Assembly: GCA_001600635.1 (NCBI GenBank)
Contig: BCKL01000012.1
Coordinates: 124,001-188,000 of the forward strand
From: Leucosporidium creatinivorum
Taxonomy: Eukaryota > Basidiomycota > Microbotryomycetes > Leucosporidiales > Leucosporidiaceae
DNA: 64,000 nt
Reading direction: 5' to 3'
In this document: positions 59,469-64,000 of the stretch, piece after piece
How the letters are laid out: the number at the start of each line of letters is the position of its first letter
How positions within the stretch are numbered: the stretch's first letter is position 1
Translations under genes and position numbers: made by a program
The notes under the pieces: model-generated
Database searches by the model: none
Seen by the model: only the letters and a program-made list of their open reading frames with translations
Told to the model about the DNA's origin: nothing

Positions 59469-62109
59469 ATGGCCAGCTCGAACGGCGACCCGGGGGAGCT
59501 ACCACGACATCTTCTGCACCTCTCTACACTGCAGCTCGTCACCCGCGCCTCGCCCTTCACTCACTCGAGGACTCTGCCGCTGCACACCCTCTCTCACCTC
59601 ATTCAAGACTACCTCGGATTGCTCGCGCAGGCCGCCAAGGATGCAGCAGAGCACTCGGGCAGGGAGAAGATCAGTATCTGGGATGTAGGCACTGCTCTCG
59701 AGGAATTTGGTGCCGGAACGCTGGCCGACTTGAAGGACGAGGTGGAGCGAGGCGACGAGGGCATTGGCGAGGAAGCAGAGCGGATACGAGAGCTGGCTCG
59801 GGGTCTCAAAGGTGAGCTCTCCGTGCATGCTCTGCTCTGCTTTGAACCGCTGCAGGGGCGCTGGCTGACCTTCATTCCACGCGTGTTTGCTAGACGTCCT
59901 GCACATTCGACCGCCGCCCACACCCGTCGCCCAGCTGTGCTACGATGCGCTCCTCCCAACCGAGATTCTCGCCATCAACGACCTTCCCGATCTCGTCCCC
60001 GAAGCAGCTTCGCCCGGCTCAGACGACAGCGACGATGCTGAGCCTTGCTCGCCTCAACCGCCAGCGCCAGTGGAGGAGCCGGTGCACATCAAGCATGAGG
60101 AATCGTTCAGCAACCTCTTCCTCGACTCGTGGGATCGCGAGATGGACGTGGATATGAACAGGAAGGAGCCGGTCGAGGAGGAGGAGGAGGAGGAGGACGC
60201 ACCGGGGTCGGCTTGGAGGGATCCCAGCCTGATCCCTTCCTACGTACCCGACTTCCTGCCACCTTTCCCCGGGATGGAGCGTGAGGTGGACGTCTCGTCT
60301 CCCGTTCGGCGGCGACGAGAGCGCGAGAGGGAGCGCGAGGCAGCGCAGGCGGAGGCATGGGCAGCTGGCGCTCAGCGGGTCTCATCGGCGGCGATGGGCG
60401 GGGATCCATGGCTCGTGCCCATACCTTACGCCCACTCCATGCTCGCCGAGATACACCCCATCACCGCCCTCCCCGCCCTCTCCCCTCCTCCCGCTCCCTC
60501 TCCCCCGGGCTCACCTTCCGCCGAGGACGACGACCATGGAGTCGCTCGCTCGAAGCGACGACGAGCCAGATCCATCTCGCCTCCACCCTCCTCGACCAAC
60601 TCCCTCTCCGCTTACCGCGAGACTGCACCCGAGGTACCTCACTTGCCCAAGTGGCTTCGGCCGAATCCCAGGCGTCGCGAGGCGGCCGGTGCCATCTCCC
60701 TCTCCTCCGACCTCTCCCTCTCCTCCTCCGACTCGCTCTTTGGAGTCCTGCCGGTCCCCGAAACTCGGCAGGCGTCGAGGCCGCCAGGCTTCCTCCCAGA
60801 TCAGGCTCCTCCGCGCGTCCACCCCTTCAATACCTCTCTTCCCTACACCATCTCGTCACCCGTCCCTTACCACGCTGCAGCAGGCCACCTCATCGCCGCT
60901 CCACCGCATCCTCGCATCCCTGACGCTCTCCCTCGCGTCAAGAATTGGCTCTCTCGTCCCAATTCGCCTTCGCTCGCCCTCTTCTCCCGACTCACAAGGA
61001 TGGGACCGCCAGGTCCTCTCGGACCAAAGGGAGAGGCACTGGACTACGAGTACGTCGGCACCTCAGCCGTCGTCGCCCTCAACGTCGAGTGGCCCGTTCG
61101 CGCGCACAACGCTCGTCTGCCTCCGGCGTACATCAAAGAGGATGTAGAAGGTCCCTCCGCTGCGCCGACGCCGCAGACGGGCATCAAGCTGAAGCTCGGC
61201 CGAGGAGGGAGTCAGAGTCAAGCAGGAAGCCCGGCGCCGACGCCCGGTCCGAGCGGGAGTTGGGGCGGCAGTGGGGCCTTCGGAGGAGCTGGAAGAGGCG
61301 AGGATCACCCGATGGGCAGGGAGGGATCGGTATCGCTGGGCGGGGCCTACTATGGCAGCCCGAGTCGAGAGATGGACGTCGTGCAGGAGGAGGAGTTCGC
61401 GGCGCCGAACGGTCATGGCCAGGCGATGCTGGGAGTGAGCAGCGCTGGCGAGGCTTCGTCCGCGCACATCTTCAATCAGCCGCCGCCAGTGGTCGAGCGA
61501 GCTCCACCAGCAGCCCCGAGGCCGTTCGACTTTGGAGGGACGTCCTTTACCTTCAAAGCTCAGCCTTCTCCGCCTCCTCCTCCGCCACCTCCAGCGCCTG
61601 CGCCAATCACCTTTGCCGCTTCCTCCTTCGCCTACAACCCTTTTGAAGCCCCACCGCCTCCACCGCCTTCCGCTCCCGCTCCTCCCGCGCCGGCTCTTCC
61701 AGCAGAGTCGGCGCCTCCTTCCTCCGACGTCAACTCGTCCATCGCTCCCGAGTCGGACTTTGCCATCGCACCCGACACCGACTTTGCCTCGGCTTCACCA
61801 GCACCTCAGCCGGCTCCACCGCTCGACTTCCACGCACATCCAGCTCCTCCTACCTCCAACTCGCTCGCCCCTCCGCCTACCTCGAGCTACGCCTCCGCCC
61901 CCCCCATACCTTCGCCTCTCCCCGCGCATGTCTTGGACGACCCCATCGCCTCGCAGCTGTCGCAAATGTTCTCGCCCGAGCAGATCTTGACGCCTCAAGG
62001 CTCGCCCGAGCCGGCGGGGATCGCTGGGTTCGATTTTGCAGCGTTTACCGCGGCGGCGGTCAATGGGACACAGGGAGGTCAGTTGGAGACGCAGGAGGAA
62101 CAGCAGTAG
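59469..62109 (+). CDS. Histone-fold (Bromo_TP) TAF3/TAF8-like protein
   Basis: Model: 59469-59811, 59894-62109; 852 residues. The N terminus has a histone-fold of the bromodomain-associated type, about residues 12-95: LPRHLLHLSTLQLVTRASPF, THSRTLPLHTLSHLIQDYLG, LLAQAAKDAAEHSGREKISI and WDVGTALEEFG. After DVLHIRPPPTPVAQLCYD come an acidic stretch, PSYVPDFLPPFPGMEREVDV and a long Pro/Ala/Ser-rich disordered tail (SPPPPPPPPAPAP, APPPPPPSAPAP). Histone folds of this class occur in TFIID subunits TAF3 and TAF8 and in SAGA Spt7. The segment PxFLPPFP after the fold favours TAF3/TAF8, with the partner TAF10. No PHD finger or bromodomain was found. The assignment to TAF3 rather than TAF8 is open. It starts about 220 bp beyond the duplication. 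Confidence 0.82.
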
Positions 62110-62662
62110 ATTGGTAGTGATGCAGCTTGGCCTGTTGATAGTGATTTGGGTGAGTTCGAGAGAGCGCCGAGAGCTGCGAGGGCTCGCATTTTAGGTGGAG
62201 TACAGCAGTGCAAACCAAAGCACAGCCTTCGGACTCGTTGTATCTGTCTGAAGGCTCAAGCGCGTCCTCAAGCTGTCTTGACCTTTCCCTCGAGCGCCCC
62301 TCCGCCCCTTACTCTCCTTCCACATCTTTGCTCTTTCTCGCTTCGACTCGTCCGCCGCTCTGAGCGACCCTCGTACAGCTGCTAGGTGAGCTACAGCGTC
62401 TCTTCTACCCTCCTCTATCTCCCTACACCCCTACAACCCGCTCCACGCCCGCCCCCCTTCACCAGCTCATCAAGCTCAGCGCACTGACCCACTTCTGTTG
62501 TTGTGCTTGTGCAGAACTTCGATTGCTCTGGAAGCTCAATCCGTCGCTACTAGGACTGCAAAGCACCGACTCGAAGCGCTGCTCGTCTACACCCTCCCCC
62601 TCACATGCCCGCTCGCTCTCCTCCCTCACGACTTCTCGTCGCTCGCTCGCTCTAAGCTCAGA
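62110..62662. other. Intergenic region upstream of the F-box-like gene
   Basis: About 0.55 kb. It contains a GTACAGCTGCTAGGTGAGCTACAG string near 62375 in split form (CTACAG copies) and C-rich leader sequence. It may include a 5' untranslated intron. No gene was supported. Confidence 0.45.
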
Positions 62663-63846
62663 ATGGCTGGATGGAACGATCTGCCACCCGAGATCAAGCA
62701 AGTCGTGGTGAACCTCGTCGACGAGCAGGAGTACGTGCTAGTGAAGACCAAGAGAGACGCGTTGACGCGCCAGCGGCTGAGGTCCCTATCGGCGTTGAGT
62801 GGGATGGACCGCGAGCTGCACGCTCTGTGTGCGCCGCTGATGTGGCAGGTGAGTATGCAGGTGGTAGTGAAGCTTTCGATGCTGACCAAGCGGCCGCCTG
62901 CAGACGGTCGACCTCGATAGGCGCCGATTCTCTCGGTGTGAATCGTTCATCGCCGACGTCCGTCCCTCGACGGCCACCCTCGTGCAGCATCTCCAGCTTG
63001 AGCCACTTGAGAGGGAAGTTACTGAGCTCACAGTGGTCGTCGACGCCTATGCCGACCTCCTACGCATGCTCTCGGCTCTGGAAACCCTCACCTTCCGATG
63101 CACCTCGGCGGTGACCATCGCACTTCTTCCACTCCTTCCTCCCACTCTGTCGACCAGCCTTCGCTCCATCGAGATGGTTGGCGACTATTCTCTGGGACAG
63201 TCCTTCAGCTACGTCGCCGTTGCAGCTCTTCTCTCCGCCCTCCCCGAGCTGGAAACGGTCGAACTCGCCTACTTCAATTCGGATGGGGAAGGTGCAGTCT
63301 TCCTTCTGGACACCATTCGGCGCCTGTCCAAGCTCCAAGATCTTTCCCTCCTCGAGATGGGAGCTGGCCTCCTGCATTCAGCCCTTGCGCATCCGTGGAA
63401 CTCGTCGCTCGTCTCCCTCAGCTTGGGGCACAACGACCTGTGGACCATAGGTGACGACTCCACCATCCACCGCCTTCTCCAAAGTCATGCTCAAACTCTC
63501 GAGAGCCTCGACCTACCCGAATGCTACTCGCCCCAGCTCGACATGCCTCCCCTCCCACGTCGGAGTCCTCCGCCTGAGCTTCTGGCTCACCGAAGATGCC
63601 ATCGCGCTCCCTACCGCCTTCTCCGCCTCACCTCTACAACAATTGCACGTATCGGTCAACGAGTATACATCAGCTAGATGGATGAAGGGCGTCAAGGAGA
63701 CAATCGTGCAGCATGGCGACACGTTGGAGGAGGTCTTGGGCTCGGATCACAGCGACTTTGACAGTCATGGCGGAGGGGCGAGGAAGGCGCTGCGAGAGCT
63801 GGAAGACTTTTGCGATGAAGAGGGGTATGCCTATGAGGAGTTGTGA
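62663..63846 (+). CDS. F-box-like leucine-rich repeat protein (frame shift near 3' end)
   Basis: Exon 1 is 62663-62848, exon 2 starts at 62904. The N terminus MAGWNDLPPEIKQVVVNLVD is F-box-like (LPPEI core), and CAPLMWQTVDLDRRRF follows as in fungal F-box/LRR proteins. The body has irregular leucine-rich repeats: LLRMLSALETLTFRC, LSALPELETVELAYFNSDG, IRRLSKLQDLSLLEMGAG, NSSLVSLSLGHNDLWTIG and SHAQTLESLDLPECYSPQLD. After about 63550 this frame runs into sequence without repeats and stops at 63677. The next repeat-like sequence (HVGVLRLSFWLTED, PLQQLHVSVNEYTS, LEEVLGSDHSDF) continues in another frame to the TGA at 63844-63846. No intron with GT-AG ends joins them without losing repeats. The gene is either a recent pseudogene or carries a one-base sequence error. 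It is probably an SCF substrate adaptor. Confidence 0.7.
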
Positions 63847-64000
63847 GGCTAGATGTGCAATATGCCGCTTTGCTCTGCTTCGAAGACGAGGAGTGCGAGA
63901 GCGGCTCGGCAAACGGGAGATGAGAACCGGAGTGAGCTGGCTTTGCTCTCTCTGCTCGTAACGAGGAACGAGATGTGGGTCTACAGCGCCGTCAGTTCCT
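63847..64000. other. Terminal intergenic sequence
   Basis: The last 154 bp follow the F-box-like gene. Nothing was recognised. Confidence 0.4.

Overview
This is nuclear DNA of a GC-rich, very intron-dense basidiomycete yeast. Most genes carry 5 to 19 short introns that start GTGAGT or GTAAGT, have a branch-site string close to GAGCTGAC, and end in CAG or TAG. The protein set (Hog1 MAP kinase, Mid1, Cdc24, a fungal-type Bta1 betaine-lipid synthase, a Zn2Cys6 regulator) together with gene structure and base composition suggests Pucciniomycotina, probably a red-yeast-like Microbotryomycete. That placement is inference; no rRNA locus is present. Gene models were spliced by hand from the sequence, and exon joins were checked for reading phase.

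Layout from left to right: the 3' end of an unidentified gene (1-605); a Zn2Cys6 transcription factor whose zinc cluster is split by an 8-nt microexon (753-4026, +); a roughly 1,600-residue disordered and coiled-coil protein (4231-9235, -); an alpha/beta hydrolase of the LCAT type (9595-12482, +); an Och1-like type II membrane glycosyltransferase (12877-14517, -); a type II 3-dehydroquinase (15766-16907, +); HOG1 (17941-19979, +); a bifunctional lysine-ketoglutarate reductase/saccharopine dehydrogenase (20474-24277, +); BTA1 (24895-28767, +); CDC24 (30126-33685, +); TFIIH subunit TFB4 (34196-35765, +); MID1 (35918-37730, +); and UTP10/HEATR1 with 18 exons (37957-45308, -).

The accessory-looking part is 45.6-59.3 kb. 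First come three tandem paralogues of a tubby-like/DUF6593-like family (45656-50532) with nearly the same exon lengths. Next is eIF5A (51159-52444). The 3' end of eIF5A and about 0.7 kb downstream form one arm of a 1,039-bp inverted duplication (52083-53121 and 58166-59204). The arms enclose an unidentified gene (53379-54633), an UNC93-like transporter (55511-57704) and a 28-bp perfect palindrome. The distal arm carries a 5'-truncated copy of eIF5A. Both arms contain an N at the equivalent position, so the assembly copied one consensus into both.

The window ends with a histone-fold TAF3/TAF8-like protein (59469-62109, +) and an F-box-like leucine-rich protein whose reading frame shifts near its end (62663-63846, +).

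Most genes are unrelated housekeeping or signalling genes and no biosynthetic cluster is evident. Several belong to stress and surface biology: osmostress signalling (HOG1), calcium entry (MID1), polarity (CDC24), mannosylation (Och1-like) and phosphate-sparing lipids (BTA1). I saw no rRNA, tRNA, CRISPR array, autonomous transposon or viral relic.
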